The position numbers and the translations under genes were made by a program. This document shows, piece after piece, positions 1-7,688 of a stretch of 28,642 bases of DNA. The notes below the pieces were generated by a model. The model was not told the DNA's origin. It saw only the letters and a program-made list of their open reading frames with translations, and did not search any database. Positions within the stretch are counted from its first letter, which is position 1. Each line of letters begins with the position of its first letter. The DNA lies in NCBI GenBank assembly GCA_001791035.1, contig MGDX01000009.1:1-28642 (forward strand), read 5' to 3'. The DNA comes from Candidatus Uhrbacteria bacterium RIFCSPHIGHO2_02_FULL_53_13. Lineage in GTDB: Bacteria > Patescibacteriota > Patescibacteriia > UBA9934 > UBA11717.

Positions 1-35
1 ACATGCATATAATGCTGGTTAGGACACAAAGTTGT

Positions 36-827
36 CTAATGAACGGGGGACAGTCCATCAGTGACAAATTTGTCCTCTCCCATGATAAACGCCCTCAGTA
101 AACTAAACTCGTCACCAAACAGCTCGGATGTACTGCCTTGTTCATTTGCGGCATGTATCAAGTAGTTGAATGCAACCTTAACAATTACTCTCGTGATCGG
201 AGGATTTATCGTCCCTTGAATTTCAGCATTTACTGATGCGGGTATCTCCTTGGCTTGCTCTCGTTTTATTTCATTGTAGTCGATTTGCAGATCCTGAAGA
301 ATTTTAATCGCTTCATCGATCTGCTCATCGTGTAGAGCATAAATACCAACTTCAAACTTGCGATCCTTGTAACGTGCGCGCAGCTTTTTCTTCTTTGATC
401 CAGATGCTTTGGCTATTTCTGAAAAGGGGTGAACAATCTTTTTTCCAGAAACCTTATCCACGAGCGAGATTTGGGGAACAAATTTTGAAATCAACTTTCC
501 TTCGTTCATCTCGAGGTAGTGATGATATTTATCAAAAACCCCTTGATTGGAGGGAAAGTCGGTAGTGTGTGAGAAAAGCTTTCCTCGTTGTTCTAACCCA
601 CGTGGGCGATCCTGAATCACATCTTTTGAGATCATTCCTTCCCATGTGTCTTCAATAAATAATGTCTCTAGACCACTGAAACGGGTATTACATTGATCAC
701 AAACCAGGTCACTTTCAATAAGCAGCGTCTTTGGCGTGAAGACCCCGAGAGATTGGGGTACTACATGCTCACGATTATTGAATGTGGTCTTTGTGTCGTC
801 TTGTAGACAATATGCACAGCGAGCCAT
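36..827 (-). CDS. HNH-type endonuclease-like protein
   Basis: This 263-aa protein has a zinc-ribbon/HNH arrangement near its N-terminus: Cys4-x2-Cys7, then Glu20-His21 in an REHVVP context, then Cys43-x2-Cys46-Asn47. That matches the HNH_5-like superfamily of possible nucleases. The remaining ~200 residues, rich in Lys and Glu, are not recognised and may bind DNA or a partner. The start at 827 gives MARCAYC, placing the first Cys pair at once, as is usual in this family. The final codons (DGLSPVH) are written by a GGACTGTCCCCC sequence that resembles an intergenic REP-like repeat, so the natural C-terminus may have been altered by it. It lies downstream of the methyltransferase operon after a 125-nt gap. 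Nuclease function is inferred from the motif only; a restriction or mobile-element role is possible but unproven. Confidence 0.7.
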   Translation of the reverse strand: MARCAYCLQDDTKTTFNNREHVVPQSLGVFTPKTLLIESDLVCDQCNTRFSGLETLFIEDTWEGMISKDVIQDRPRGLEQRGKLFSHTTDFPSNQGVFDKYHHYLEMNEGKLISKFVPQISLVDKVSGKKIVHPFSEIAKASGSKKKKLRARYKDRKFEVGIYALHDEQIDEAIKILQDLQIDYNEIKREQAKEIPASVNAEIQGTINPPITRVIVKVAFNYLIHAANEQGSTSELFGDEFSLLRAFIMGEDKFVTDGLSPVH

Positions 828-952
828 ATGACTGAAACCTTATCACCTCTTGAATGTACAAGAAACTCCGTTAATTACCTTTGTTACAAAATCGTACGTC
901 GAGGTAAAAGTCAGCATGGAGAAACTGCAAGTTAATCAAGGCCTCAATCCAC

Positions 953-1660
953 TTACTTTAGCGCGGTGACGTAACCTAACTCGCAATGATTGACGTAGCC
1001 GTCCCAAAAACCATCAGGCATAGCTTCAAGGCCTTCTTGCGAGACAATAGGCTTATGCCAAGCTACCTCCTTGAAACCTACATCTGCGAGCAATTGGGTG
1101 ATGGTTTGAGGTTCGTGGTATGTCGCCCAAAGCGTACAGACTTCCTCGTCTCCGTTGTAAAGTACGATTTCTAACTTCACCCCCTCGCCACTACCGTGCA
1201 GAATCTTACGCGCACCATATTTGCGCAAGTCACTTCCCGACGGCGTATCGATAACAGTGATAAATCTTCCGCCGTCACTCAGGCAATCGTATACGCTCGC
1301 AAAGAAGGCTTTCAGTTCCTCAACGCTTTCAAGATACCCTAATACAAAAGGCGCATTTACCAAATCGGCTTTTGGTAGTTCCGAATTGAGGCCATCGGCT
1401 ACTCGATAGTCCACATTCAATGGCTGACCCGATTTTGCCATCTGAATCTGCTCGGCAGAATTGTCGATACCGATTACTCGCTTTGCAGAAAGCGCAAAAG
1501 CATTTGCAAAGAAGCCTGAACCGCATCCAATATCAAGAACAATCTTTCCAGACAGATCATCTGCGAGTTCGACTACAGTTGGTAGCATCGAATATTGCTT
1601 ATCTGGCTTAGTATCAGTCTTCTTATAAGAAGTAGCCAGCGTGTCGTAATTGTTTTTCAT
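953..1660 (-). CDS. class I SAM-dependent methyltransferase
   Basis: A 235-aa class I methyltransferase. The SAM-binding glycine loop VLDIGCGSG is at residues ~41-49, followed by an acidic end of beta2 (IGIDNS) and a motif near VADGLNSELPKADLV, as in the Methyltransf_11/25 families. The substrate cannot be told from sequence; small-molecule methylation is typical of such proteins. The open frame extends to 1705, but the Met at 1660 is preferred: it has GGAG seven bases upstream and avoids overlap with the upstream methyltransferase gene that ends at 1669. It is the last gene of a tight run (S51 peptidase, cytidine deaminase, methyltransferase, this gene), with an 8-nt gap to its upstream neighbour, so co-transcription is likely. 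Confidence 0.85.
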   Translation of the reverse strand: MKNNYDTLATSYKKTDTKPDKQYSMLPTVVELADDLSGKIVLDIGCGSGFFANAFALSAKRVIGIDNSAEQIQMAKSGQPLNVDYRVADGLNSELPKADLVNAPFVLGYLESVEELKAFFASVYDCLSDGGRFITVIDTPSGSDLRKYGARKILHGSGEGVKLEIVLYNGDEEVCTLWATYHEPQTITQLLADVGFKEVAWHKPIVSQEGLEAMPDGFWDGYVNHCELGYVTALK

Positions 1661-1668
1661 AATCTCCG

Positions 1669-2376
1669 CTACTCGGCTCGATAAACCGTAATCGTTTCTC
1701 CCCATGGCGATGGATCGAAACCATTGAGCGGCTGGGTGACCCCACCTCGATCGATAATTTTGTAGCCCTGACTCTGCATGAAAACATCGAGCAAATTCTG
1801 ATCAACGTACTCCTTGGCGGGATCATGACCGTGACCAATTTCCTTCGTCTGCTCTTCAATAAATCGCCGTGTCTCTTCTGCATTCAATCCGATATATCGA
1901 TTAACGATTCCGAGCACGACTACCTTTGGATGCTTTGCTTCAAGCACTCGCCGAATATCTGCAAAAAGTCGTTCATGATCGAGGTTGTGTTGGATAAATA
2001 CCTCATGAAGAACTCGACTGATTACAAGTCCATCGATATGAGCGTTCTCTATTTCAGCAAGTCCAACCGCGTGCTCAATATCGCCGACAGTCGGCAAAAA
2101 ATTGATAGTCATCTCCTTTGCCCGTTCTTTGGCAATATTCACCATGCGCTCTACGGGTTCCACCGCAAAATACGTAAGCGGCGCGGAATTGCTTGATGAC
2201 TCGCGAAGTCTATTCCATGCCATAGCGACGATGCCATCTGCTGCTCCAATTTCAAGAACACTGGTCGCGTCACCGAGATGCTTTTCAAGGAACTCGGCTA
2301 GCATTGTGTAGTAGGGAGAGTAGTAAAACATCTTGGAATAACTGTCGGCTACCTTCTCGAATTTTCCGTCGTTCAT
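1669..2376 (-). CDS. class I SAM-dependent methyltransferase (second copy, divergent)
   Basis: A 235-aa protein with the SAM-binding motif VLEIGAADG at residues ~40-48 and a downstream region (FAVEPVERM) matching the acidic ribose-binding position of class I methyltransferases. The C-terminal half (ISRVLHEVF) follows the usual Rossmann-type methyltransferase pattern. It is only distantly similar to the methyltransferase encoded just downstream, so this is not a recent tandem duplication. The gaps are 6 nt to the cytidine deaminase upstream and 8 nt to the second methyltransferase downstream, which suggests one transcript and perhaps sequential steps on one small molecule. The substrate is unknown. 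Confidence 0.8.
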   Translation of the reverse strand: MNDGKFEKVADSYSKMFYYSPYYTMLAEFLEKHLGDATSVLEIGAADGIVAMAWNRLRESSSNSAPLTYFAVEPVERMVNIAKERAKEMTINFLPTVGDIEHAVGLAEIENAHIDGLVISRVLHEVFIQHNLDHERLFADIRRVLEAKHPKVVVLGIVNRYIGLNAEETRRFIEEQTKEIGHGHDPAKEYVDQNLLDVFMQSQGYKIIDRGGVTQPLNGFDPSPWGETITVYRAE

Positions 2377-2382
2377 AAATAG

Positions 2383-2778
2383 CTATACTCGCTCCCAAGA
2401 ATCCCGATAAGGCAGTAGCTCAGAAAGTTTCGCGGTCTTTTCCTTGGATAAAACGACTTCGATATCCATCTTACCATCATGAGTTTGGCGCATGAATTCC
2501 CGACAATGCCCGCATGGAGAAATCACGAAGGTGTCACCGTTTTCGTCTTTCCATGTCGCGACAATCTTTTCAACTTTCGTTTCGCCGGCAGTCATCATTG
2601 CAGCGATCGCACTTTGTTCAGCGCAAAAACCAATTCCTGATGTATCTATACAGACACCCGTATAGACGTTTCCTTTATCTGTCACGAGTGCCGCACCAAC
2701 ATCTCCGAAGAGTCGATCACCAACTTTCCGAGGGGCGATCACGGATGCGGCTTTTTGAATGAGTCCAATATTTTCCAT
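2383..2778 (-). CDS. cdd: cytidine deaminase
   Basis: A 131-aa protein, the usual length of the homotetrameric type of cytidine deaminase, which converts cytidine or deoxycytidine to uridine or deoxyuridine in pyrimidine salvage. The zinc site is complete: Cys52-Ala-Glu54 (CAE, with the catalytic glutamate) and Pro88-Cys89-Gly-His-Cys92 (PCGHC). The N-terminal substrate-loop region (GAALVTDKGNVYTGVCID) is also typical. It starts 4 nt after the S51 peptidase stop and ends 6 nt before the next methyltransferase. Salvage fits a nucleotide-auxotrophic CPR lifestyle, but the linkage to two methyltransferases leaves open a modified-nucleoside role. Confidence 0.9.
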   Translation of the reverse strand: MENIGLIQKAASVIAPRKVGDRLFGDVGAALVTDKGNVYTGVCIDTSGIGFCAEQSAIAAMMTAGETKVEKIVATWKDENGDTFVISPCGHCREFMRQTHDGKMDIEVVLSKEKTAKLSELLPYRDSWERV

Positions 2779-2782
2779 AAGT

Positions 2783-3394
2783 TTAGATATTTTCTAGTCG
2801 ATACTCCTGATCGGTTAGCCTAATGAATGTAAAGCGATCGCTGTGACTCTTGATAATTTTGTTGTGCTCTGCTGAAAATTGTTCGACTTGGTCGTGCGGT
2901 AACACGACATAATCAACGAGATGAAGGCAGGTTGGTTTCGTTAAAACGAAATCCTTTGGTAACTCCGCGAGATCCTCTGTCATGAATGGCTCGACTGTCG
3001 GACCAGCAAGGATTGAGCCTGCACTTGAGCCGATATAAAGTTTTCCTTGTTTGAGAAGTTCAGGAATCAAATCAGCAAAACCGGAAACATGTGATTCTTG
3101 AGTGAGGTAGGTTGTATTACCACCAGCGACGAAAATAATATCGTGACTGGATATCTCTTTTTCAAGTGAGTCTGCCGCCGAACCCTTCAAATCAATGTCC
3201 GTGACGCTGTAGCCCAGTTCAACGAGAGCTTTTCGATCTGCATCAATCCACGGTCGTTCGGGGTATGGATCACCGGCGGTTGGGATAAAGACAACTGATG
3301 CCGTTTTCGGTAACAAAGATTTTTCTCGAAGCGCTTGGGCGACGGTATTAAAGCTTGAAGTGAGAATGACGTTGGGTTTTGCGCTATCTCTCAT
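2783..3394 (-). CDS. peptidase family S51 (dipeptidase E-like) protein
   Basis: A 203-aa protein with the class-I-glutamine-amidotransferase-like fold of family S51 (peptidase E, cyanophycinase). The nucleophile elbow IGSSAGS is at residues ~121-127 (Ser124 the probable nucleophile), preceded by FVAGGNTTYL at ~88-97, which forms the oxyanion region. His168 in VLPHDQ is the likely catalytic histidine. The longest frame reaches 3517, but its first 41 residues are unlike the family, and the Met at 3394 gives the expected N-terminus (NVILTSSF). AGG lies five bases before that ATG. Enzymes of this family cleave Asp-X dipeptides or related isopeptides. It appears to lead the four-gene operon. Confidence 0.8.
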   Translation of the reverse strand: MRDSAKPNVILTSSFNTVAQALREKSLLPKTASVVFIPTAGDPYPERPWIDADRKALVELGYSVTDIDLKGSAADSLEKEISSHDIIFVAGGNTTYLTQESHVSGFADLIPELLKQGKLYIGSSAGSILAGPTVEPFMTEDLAELPKDFVLTKPTCLHLVDYVVLPHDQVEQFSAEHNKIIKSHSDRFTFIRLTDQEYRLENI

Positions 3395-3589
3395 ATTGCC
3401 TGAATCATAGCAACTTTTGATAAATTCCCGAAGTCTCGGGGTCTCGAAACCTTGTCTGGGGATCGAACCGAAAAAACAAGGTAAATTTCTGCTTTTGGGC
3501 GTTTGAGAAAAATCCAATGGTTTTGCGTCCCAGGTGCTTCAGCTTTGTGGTCGGGCTACCAAGAGTCGCTTTTTACTCAAGCCTTAAAC
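3395..3589. other. intergenic leader of the S51 peptidase operon
   Basis: About 195 bases with no credible gene. On the minus strand the region carries a hairpin with CCTTGT/ACAAGG arms (3452-3482) and a second CCCGA/TCGGG hairpin (3427-3440). A -10-like TATGAT sits at 3405-3410, about ten bases before the peptidase ATG, but no good -35 pairs with it. Whether the hairpins regulate the operon cannot be decided from one sequence. Confidence 0.4.
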
Positions 3590-3621
3590 AAAAAATCGCC
3601 ATTTTTCAATGACGACTTTTT
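3590..3621 (-). terminator. intrinsic terminator of tRNA-Asn
   Basis: On the minus strand a 14-bp stem (3608-3621 with 3590-3603, including two G-U pairs) closes on a GAAA tetraloop and ends in a run of six U. It lies 35 nt after the CCA of tRNA-Asn. This is a textbook Rho-independent terminator and separates the tRNA from the S51 peptidase operon. Confidence 0.85.
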
Positions 3622-3656
3622 GACAAGGCATGTGGGTCACCTCACACGCCTTCTCA

Positions 3657-3731
3657 TGGCTCCGGGGGTGGGATTCGAACCCACGACCAATGGATTAACA
3701 GTCCACTGCGCTACCGCTGCGCCACCCCGGA
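3657..3731 (-). tRNA. tRNA-Asn (anticodon GTT)
   Basis: The minus strand folds as a standard 75-nt tRNA: 7-bp acceptor stem TCCGGGG/CCCCGGA, D arm GCGC-AGCGGTA-GCGC, anticodon arm with loop CTGTTAA (GTT, decoding AAC/AAU), and T arm GTGGG-TTCGAAT-CCCAC. The discriminator G is followed by a genomically encoded CCA (3657-3659), so the 3' end does not depend on CCA-adding enzyme. A plus-strand ORF over it is the familiar artefact of translating a tRNA. Confidence 0.97.
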
Positions 3732-3750
3732 GTGCTAAAATGTCGTCGAG

Positions 3751-3779
3751 AATGTATCACAAGTTTTGTCTTGTGACAA
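3751..3779 (-). promoter_or_regulatory. sigma70-type promoter of tRNA-Asn
   Basis: Read on the minus strand: -35 TTGTCA (3774-3779), a 17-bp spacer, and -10 TACATT (3751-3756) preceded by TG one base upstream (extended -10). The predicted start is about a dozen bases before the mature tRNA 5' end at 3731, as expected for a short 5' leader removed by RNase P. Confidence 0.65.
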
Positions 3780-3831
3780 GACTTGCACAAGGTTGTTTTT
3801 AGCTTCCAACCTCCGACTTCCAACTTCTCAA

Positions 3832-5079
3832 TTAGTAATCCCTCAATTTCTCAATAATGTGATTTTGCTGAATCTTGTCGAGTGCTTTTGCTTCAATTTG
3901 GCGGATGCGCTCGCGCGTGACGTCAAACTCTTTTCCCACCTCCTCCAGCGTATGCGACACACCGTCCGTAAGCCCAAATCGCATCTCCAAAATCTTCTGC
4001 TCGCGCGGCGTCAAACCGCTCATGGCCTCTTCGACATACTGTTTGAGCAACTGACGCGCTGCCGCCTTTTGCGGCGATACGCTCTTGGTATCCTCAATAA
4101 AATCCTCCAGCGTCGAATCCTCGTCATCGTCGCCAACCGACGTTTCGAGCGACACCACTTCCTGCGAGATCTTCATGATGTGACGCACCTTATACAACGG
4201 CTGTCCCATCTCGGCCGCCAACTCCTCGGGCAGGGCATCGCGCCCCAAATCCTGCAACAACTGACGGCTCACTTGCTGAAAGCGATTGATGGTCTCGACC
4301 ATGTGCACGGGAATGCGAATCGTGCGCGATTGATCGGCAAGCGCGCGCGTAATCGCCTGACGAATCCACCACGTGGCGTACGTCGAAAACTTGTAGCCCT
4401 TGCGATACTCAAACTTTTTCACCGCACGGAATAAACCGATGTTCCCCTCTTGAATCAAATCGAGCAAGGTCAAACTTTTTCCCGCAAACTTTTTTGCAAT
4501 CGAAACCACCAAACGCAAGTTTGCCTCAATCAAACGGCGTTCGGCCTCTTTGTCATTTCGCTCCTTGCGTTTGGCAAGCGCCACCTCTTCCTCGGCCGTC
4601 AACAACGGGATTTTTCCAATCTCGCGCAAGTACATTTGAATCGAATCCTGCGTAATCTCCATGGTAAGCGGACTTTTGCGCTCTACGTTAACGCGAATTT
4701 TGTCCATCGCCGATTGATGATCGGCCGTGCGGCCCAAAAGCCCTTCCTTGACTTCCACCAAATGCAGTCCCACAACGTCGAGCCGATCCAAAAACGCTTC
4801 GTAGTCCTCGATGTAGTCTTCAAGATGCGCGAACAAAAGCAGGACTTCCGTTTCGGTCACAAACCCGCGTTGCTGACCTTTATCGAGCAGACGAAGAATT
4901 TGATTGGCGTCCGGCGCGCTTTCACGCACATAGCGATCTTTTTGTGCGGCAGGTTGTGCAGTCCTTTTTGGTTTAGGTTTTACCGATCGACTGGCAGATT
5001 TTCCGCGCAATGGTTTACGCGTTCTCGAACGTCCCGCCGCGGCCTTTGATCGGCTCATGGCAGATTTCTTGTGCGGCAT
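3832..5079 (-). CDS. rpoD: RNA polymerase primary sigma factor (sigma70)
   Basis: A 415-aa primary sigma factor. Residues 1-50 are a Lys/Arg/Ala/Pro-rich basic tail. Residues ~55-130 resemble region 1.1. Region 1.2 starts near 145 (DSIQMYLREIG). Regions 2.1-2.4 lie at ~183-252, with the core-binding LLDLIQEGNIGLFRAV and the -10-reading YATWWIRQAITRA. Region 3 follows, and region 4 is at ~350-410 with the -35-reading helix-turn-helix (VTRERIRQIEAKAL). It directs core polymerase to housekeeping promoters such as the TTGnnn-17-TAnnnT pairs seen at both tRNAs here. It follows dnaG after 24 nt, preserving the dnaG-rpoD part of the macromolecular-synthesis operon. The start may be Met1 or Met8; neither has a clear Shine-Dalgarno sequence. 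Confidence 0.97.
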   Translation of the reverse strand: MPHKKSAMSRSKAAAGRSRTRKPLRGKSASRSVKPKPKRTAQPAAQKDRYVRESAPDANQILRLLDKGQQRGFVTETEVLLLFAHLEDYIEDYEAFLDRLDVVGLHLVEVKEGLLGRTADHQSAMDKIRVNVERKSPLTMEITQDSIQMYLREIGKIPLLTAEEEVALAKRKERNDKEAERRLIEANLRLVVSIAKKFAGKSLTLLDLIQEGNIGLFRAVKKFEYRKGYKFSTYATWWIRQAITRALADQSRTIRIPVHMVETINRFQQVSRQLLQDLGRDALPEELAAEMGQPLYKVRHIMKISQEVVSLETSVGDDDEDSTLEDFIEDTKSVSPQKAAARQLLKQYVEEAMSGLTPREQKILEMRFGLTDGVSHTLEEVGKEFDVTRERIRQIEAKALDKIQQNHIIEKLRDY

Positions 5080-5103
5080 AGTGTGAGAAGTGACACGAGA
5101 CCG

Positions 5104-6855
5104 TTACAACATGGACTGATATTGGCGCGTCAACGCTTCCACCTGCGCCATATCTCCCACGCGTTCGGCCTCACGAAGCGCGAAGAGAATGTCTTGGCGC
5201 TTGGAATTACGAACACGATCCTCTAAACGAGTGAGGATCTGCGAAAATCGTGTATCGTCGTTTGCATTCGGTGGCGAGTTCTCAAGGTCGAGCAGAATAG
5301 CACATCGCGCAAAATAGCCAGAAAGCTCTTGGCTGTGCTTACTCGCCTCCTGCCGAACCGCCTCGAAAAATGATTCGTTCGACGTGTTGGCATCATGATA
5401 CAAAGAAAGCGCCAGCGTGTAAAGTGCATGCGCAAGCGGCTCGGAAAGATTGCTCGGAGCAATACGCGATGCCGCCAGAGCAAACGCATTGGTGTCGTTG
5501 ATACTGTGAGCAAGAAAAATGTCCTCGAGAGATTGATGTTTTTGCGGTGTCTGCTGAATGGCATTGCCCTTCCGTTGTCCGTTGTCCGGACCTGAACCCA
5601 GTGATTTGCGAAGTTCCTGGAGCGGCACATCGAGCGCTTCCGACAGCCGCTTCAACCAATGCTCGCGCTCGATAGTATCTTTCGATGCGGCAAGCTCTTC
5701 CAAAAATACGGCGCCAGCGCGCTTCTTTGTCGTCACGTCTTTTCGATCAATCGGTGCTACCAAACGATTGAAAAGATACGTCATCTGATCCGCGTGCGCT
5801 TCAACGAGCGCGCGCCACGCTTGAGGATCTTTTTGCACGATCTCGTCGGGATCTTTCCCAGCGCCAGACGGAATCGCTACAACCCGCACGTCCATTCCCA
5901 AACCTCGCGACAGATGCATCCCGCGCATCGCGGCGTTGAATCCGGCGTCGTCGGCATCAAAGCAAAACACAAATCGTGTTGTGTAACGCTTCAGCATTTG
6001 AATATGACGTTCCGTGAGTGCCGTGCCGGAAATTGCAACCACATTTTTGACGTCCGCCTTATGCGATGCGATGACGTCCAGATTTCCTTCAACTAAAATC
6101 ACTTCCCCCGCTGATTTGATGGCCGCCTTTGCGATATCAAGACCGTACACGAGCGCGCTCTTGTCGTAGATGTCCGTCTGCGGCGAGTTCATGTACTTAG
6201 GCGTATCGTCCTTGCGCAGAACGCGTCCGGTGAATCCAACCGTATCGCCGTGATGGTCGCGCAAAGGAATCATGAGGCGATGACGAAAACGATCAATGCG
6301 ATTACCGCGCTTGGACGGGAGCGCCAATCCGGCCGCCTGCCAATCGGCTTCCGATATGCCCTTTTGCCTTGCCGCGTCAATGAGAGCCGTCCACGCATCT
6401 GGCGCATACCCCAAACCAAACCGCATCTGCAGTTCTTCGGTAATGCCGCGTCCCTCCAAGTATGCGCGCGCTCCTTTGCCCTGCGCCGTTTGCAAATAGC
6501 GCTCGTACACCTTTTGTGCAAACGCGTTGATGGCCTTCAGGTGATCGGTTCGGCTGGCATCGCGCCGCTCGTACTGCGGCAACTCTACTCCCGCTTTTTT
6601 TGCCAACATACGCAACGCCTCGGGAAACTCCACGCCCTCCATGTCCATAATGAACGTAAAAATGTCACCGCCCTTATCGCACCCAAAACAGTGCCAAATT
6701 TGCTTGGATCGATGAACATAAAACGATGGCGTTTTTTCGCCATGAAACGGACACAGTGCCTTGAAAGACCCTTGCCCAGCCTTTTTGAGCTGTAAATACT
6801 CGCCAACCAAATCAACCACATCAATAGCATTGCGGATTTGTTCTTTGGGTTCCAT
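5104..6855 (-). CDS. dnaG: DNA primase
   Basis: A 583-aa DnaG primase, normal in length, which makes the RNA primers used in replication. The N-terminal CHC2 zinc finger is complete: Cys35-Pro-Phe-His38 and Cys56-Phe-Gly-Cys59. The catalytic core follows, with the TOPRIM domain at ~253-320: VEGNLDVI carries the catalytic Glu and FDADDAG the metal-binding Asp pair. The C-terminal ~150 residues form the more variable helicase-binding region. It is the first gene of the dnaG-rpoD pair and lies divergently from the plus-strand gene at 6936, so the 80-nt gap between them should hold its promoter. The start at 6855 gives the expected MEPKEQIRNAIDVVDLVGEY beginning, though the Shine-Dalgarno signal is weak. 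Confidence 0.97.
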   Translation of the reverse strand: MEPKEQIRNAIDVVDLVGEYLQLKKAGQGSFKALCPFHGEKTPSFYVHRSKQIWHCFGCDKGGDIFTFIMDMEGVEFPEALRMLAKKAGVELPQYERRDASRTDHLKAINAFAQKVYERYLQTAQGKGARAYLEGRGITEELQMRFGLGYAPDAWTALIDAARQKGISEADWQAAGLALPSKRGNRIDRFRHRLMIPLRDHHGDTVGFTGRVLRKDDTPKYMNSPQTDIYDKSALVYGLDIAKAAIKSAGEVILVEGNLDVIASHKADVKNVVAISGTALTERHIQMLKRYTTRFVFCFDADDAGFNAAMRGMHLSRGLGMDVRVVAIPSGAGKDPDEIVQKDPQAWRALVEAHADQMTYLFNRLVAPIDRKDVTTKKRAGAVFLEELAASKDTIEREHWLKRLSEALDVPLQELRKSLGSGPDNGQRKGNAIQQTPQKHQSLEDIFLAHSINDTNAFALAASRIAPSNLSEPLAHALYTLALSLYHDANTSNESFFEAVRQEASKHSQELSGYFARCAILLDLENSPPNANDDTRFSQILTRLEDRVRNSKRQDILFALREAERVGDMAQVEALTRQYQSML

Positions 6856-6935
6856 GAGGCCATCTTAGCACAACGCGGAGTGGTCGAACACGCACGATTG
6901 ACGAAGTGACTCGTTCATGGAATGACTGACACGAC

Positions 6936-7283
6936 ATGGCTCTGTACCTTCAAAGAAAGCAACTGCGAAGGATTGTGCGTCGCCTGTATGAGGCGACACA
7001 TGATGGTTGGGTTATTGGACACTATCACGATGTTTATCGAAATCGAGATTACCCCGAACTGCGCATCGCGCATGCGGGTTTTGAGGTCACGATAAGATAC
7101 GTTACCGAGGATGGTCTCCAACATTATGTTTACGTTCAGAGTCGAACGGGCGACCAGCTTACCGATCACGGAAGATATTGGATCCTTGGCCCGTTCATGT
7201 GGGAGGCGCGCCTGTGGAATCGGTACATGCGGTTGGGTGAACGCATGGAGGAGGTGCCAAGTGGGATCATGCGTGAAGTATAG
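6936..7283 (+). CDS. unrecognised 115-aa protein
   Basis: A 115-aa soluble, strongly basic and aromatic protein (many Arg, Tyr and Trp) that I do not recognise. The middle part reads as a small beta-rich domain (ELRIAHAGFEVTIRY, then YVYVQSRTGDQL) followed by a helical end rich in Arg and Glu. Its composition and the absence of a better frame on the other strand support a real gene. It is divergent from dnaG. Its TAG stop (7281-7283) is formed by the first bases of the palindromic repeat element that begins at 7280, so the original C-terminus may have been a little different. No signal peptide or membrane segment is visible. Confidence 0.6.
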   Translation: MALYLQRKQLRRIVRRLYEATHDGWVIGHYHDVYRNRDYPELRIAHAGFEVTIRYVTEDGLQHYVYVQSRTGDQLTDHGRYWILGPFMWEARLWNRYMRLGERMEEVPSGIMREV

Positions 7284-7460
7284 TCATCACACTATGAAAC
7301 AGGAATTAGCATTTTTGAAACAGAGCGAAGTCCGACGCTCTGCAGGGAGAAAAAACCGCAGATGTAGCCGTAGCTACATTGAGGATTTTTTCTTCCGAAG
7401 AGCTAGGAATTCGCTCTGTTTCAAGAATGATGGAGTCCTGTTTCATAGTGCGATGACTAT
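7280..7460 (+). repeat. ~181-bp nested palindromic repeat element, copy 1
   Basis: The segment is bounded by near-perfect inverted repeats (7280-7304 and 7436-7460, 24 of 25 positions complementary). Inside are a perfect 14-bp inverted pair (7316-7329 with 7410-7423), an A6/T6 pair (7349-7355 with 7386-7392) and a central 7-bp stem with a 4-nt loop (7362-7368 with 7373-7379). The whole can fold into one long cruciform or RNA hairpin. A second, diverged copy lies at 25793-25974 in opposite orientation. There is no coding capacity, so it resembles a MITE or a large REP-type element. The TAG of the preceding gene lies in its first bases. Confidence 0.85.
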
Positions 7461-7467
7461 AGAAGTG

Positions 7468-7653
7468 ATGGAAGTACGAGATCGTAAAAAGTTGCAGAAG
7501 CGCGTTGACGCTCTTTTGACAGACCGTCGCCCGCAAGTCGGACAGTTGAGTCCGCCAAGCGAGGCGGACATGAGCGGCTCCCTCTCGACCGAAGACGATC
7601 GCAGGGGCCGTCTCGCGCTTGCCACGCCCACCAAGAAAGGCGTCACGTCTTGA
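7468..7653 (+). CDS. possible small protein (61 aa)
   Basis: An open frame begins at an ATG eight bases after the palindromic element and ends 35 nt before a strong terminator. The predicted product is hydrophilic and rich in Arg, Ser and Thr (MEVRDRKKLQKRVDALLTDR at the start), with a possible short helix followed by disorder. A hairpin of GTCCGCC/GGCGGAC arms (7551-7570) lies within it. No family is recognised and no convincing Shine-Dalgarno is present, so it may equally be a non-coding stretch carrying the terminator of the upstream gene. Confidence 0.3.
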   Translation: MEVRDRKKLQKRVDALLTDRRPQVGQLSPPSEADMSGSLSTEDDRRGRLALATPTKKGVTS

Positions 7654-7688
7654 GTCGCGCGACAAGCACTACGGAACTTTTCTGCTCC

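Noticed and set aside
8..13. TATAAT on the plus strand at the left edge
   Set aside because: A -35 would lie outside the window and no plus-strand gene follows, so it is not reported as a promoter.
3463..3480. GGTTCGATCCCC on the minus strand, resembling a tRNA T arm and a possible attachment site
   Set aside because: The flanking bases do not form a 5-bp T stem and no acceptor half follows, so I cannot call a tRNA remnant or att site.
3503..3802. Plus-strand ORF of 99 codons
   Set aside because: Its middle (GVGFEPTTNGLTVHCATAAPP) is the translation of the tRNA-Asn gene on the opposite strand, a well-known artefact.
4450..5049. Plus-strand ORF of 199 codons opposite rpoD
   Set aside because: Shadow of a strongly conserved sigma factor gene.
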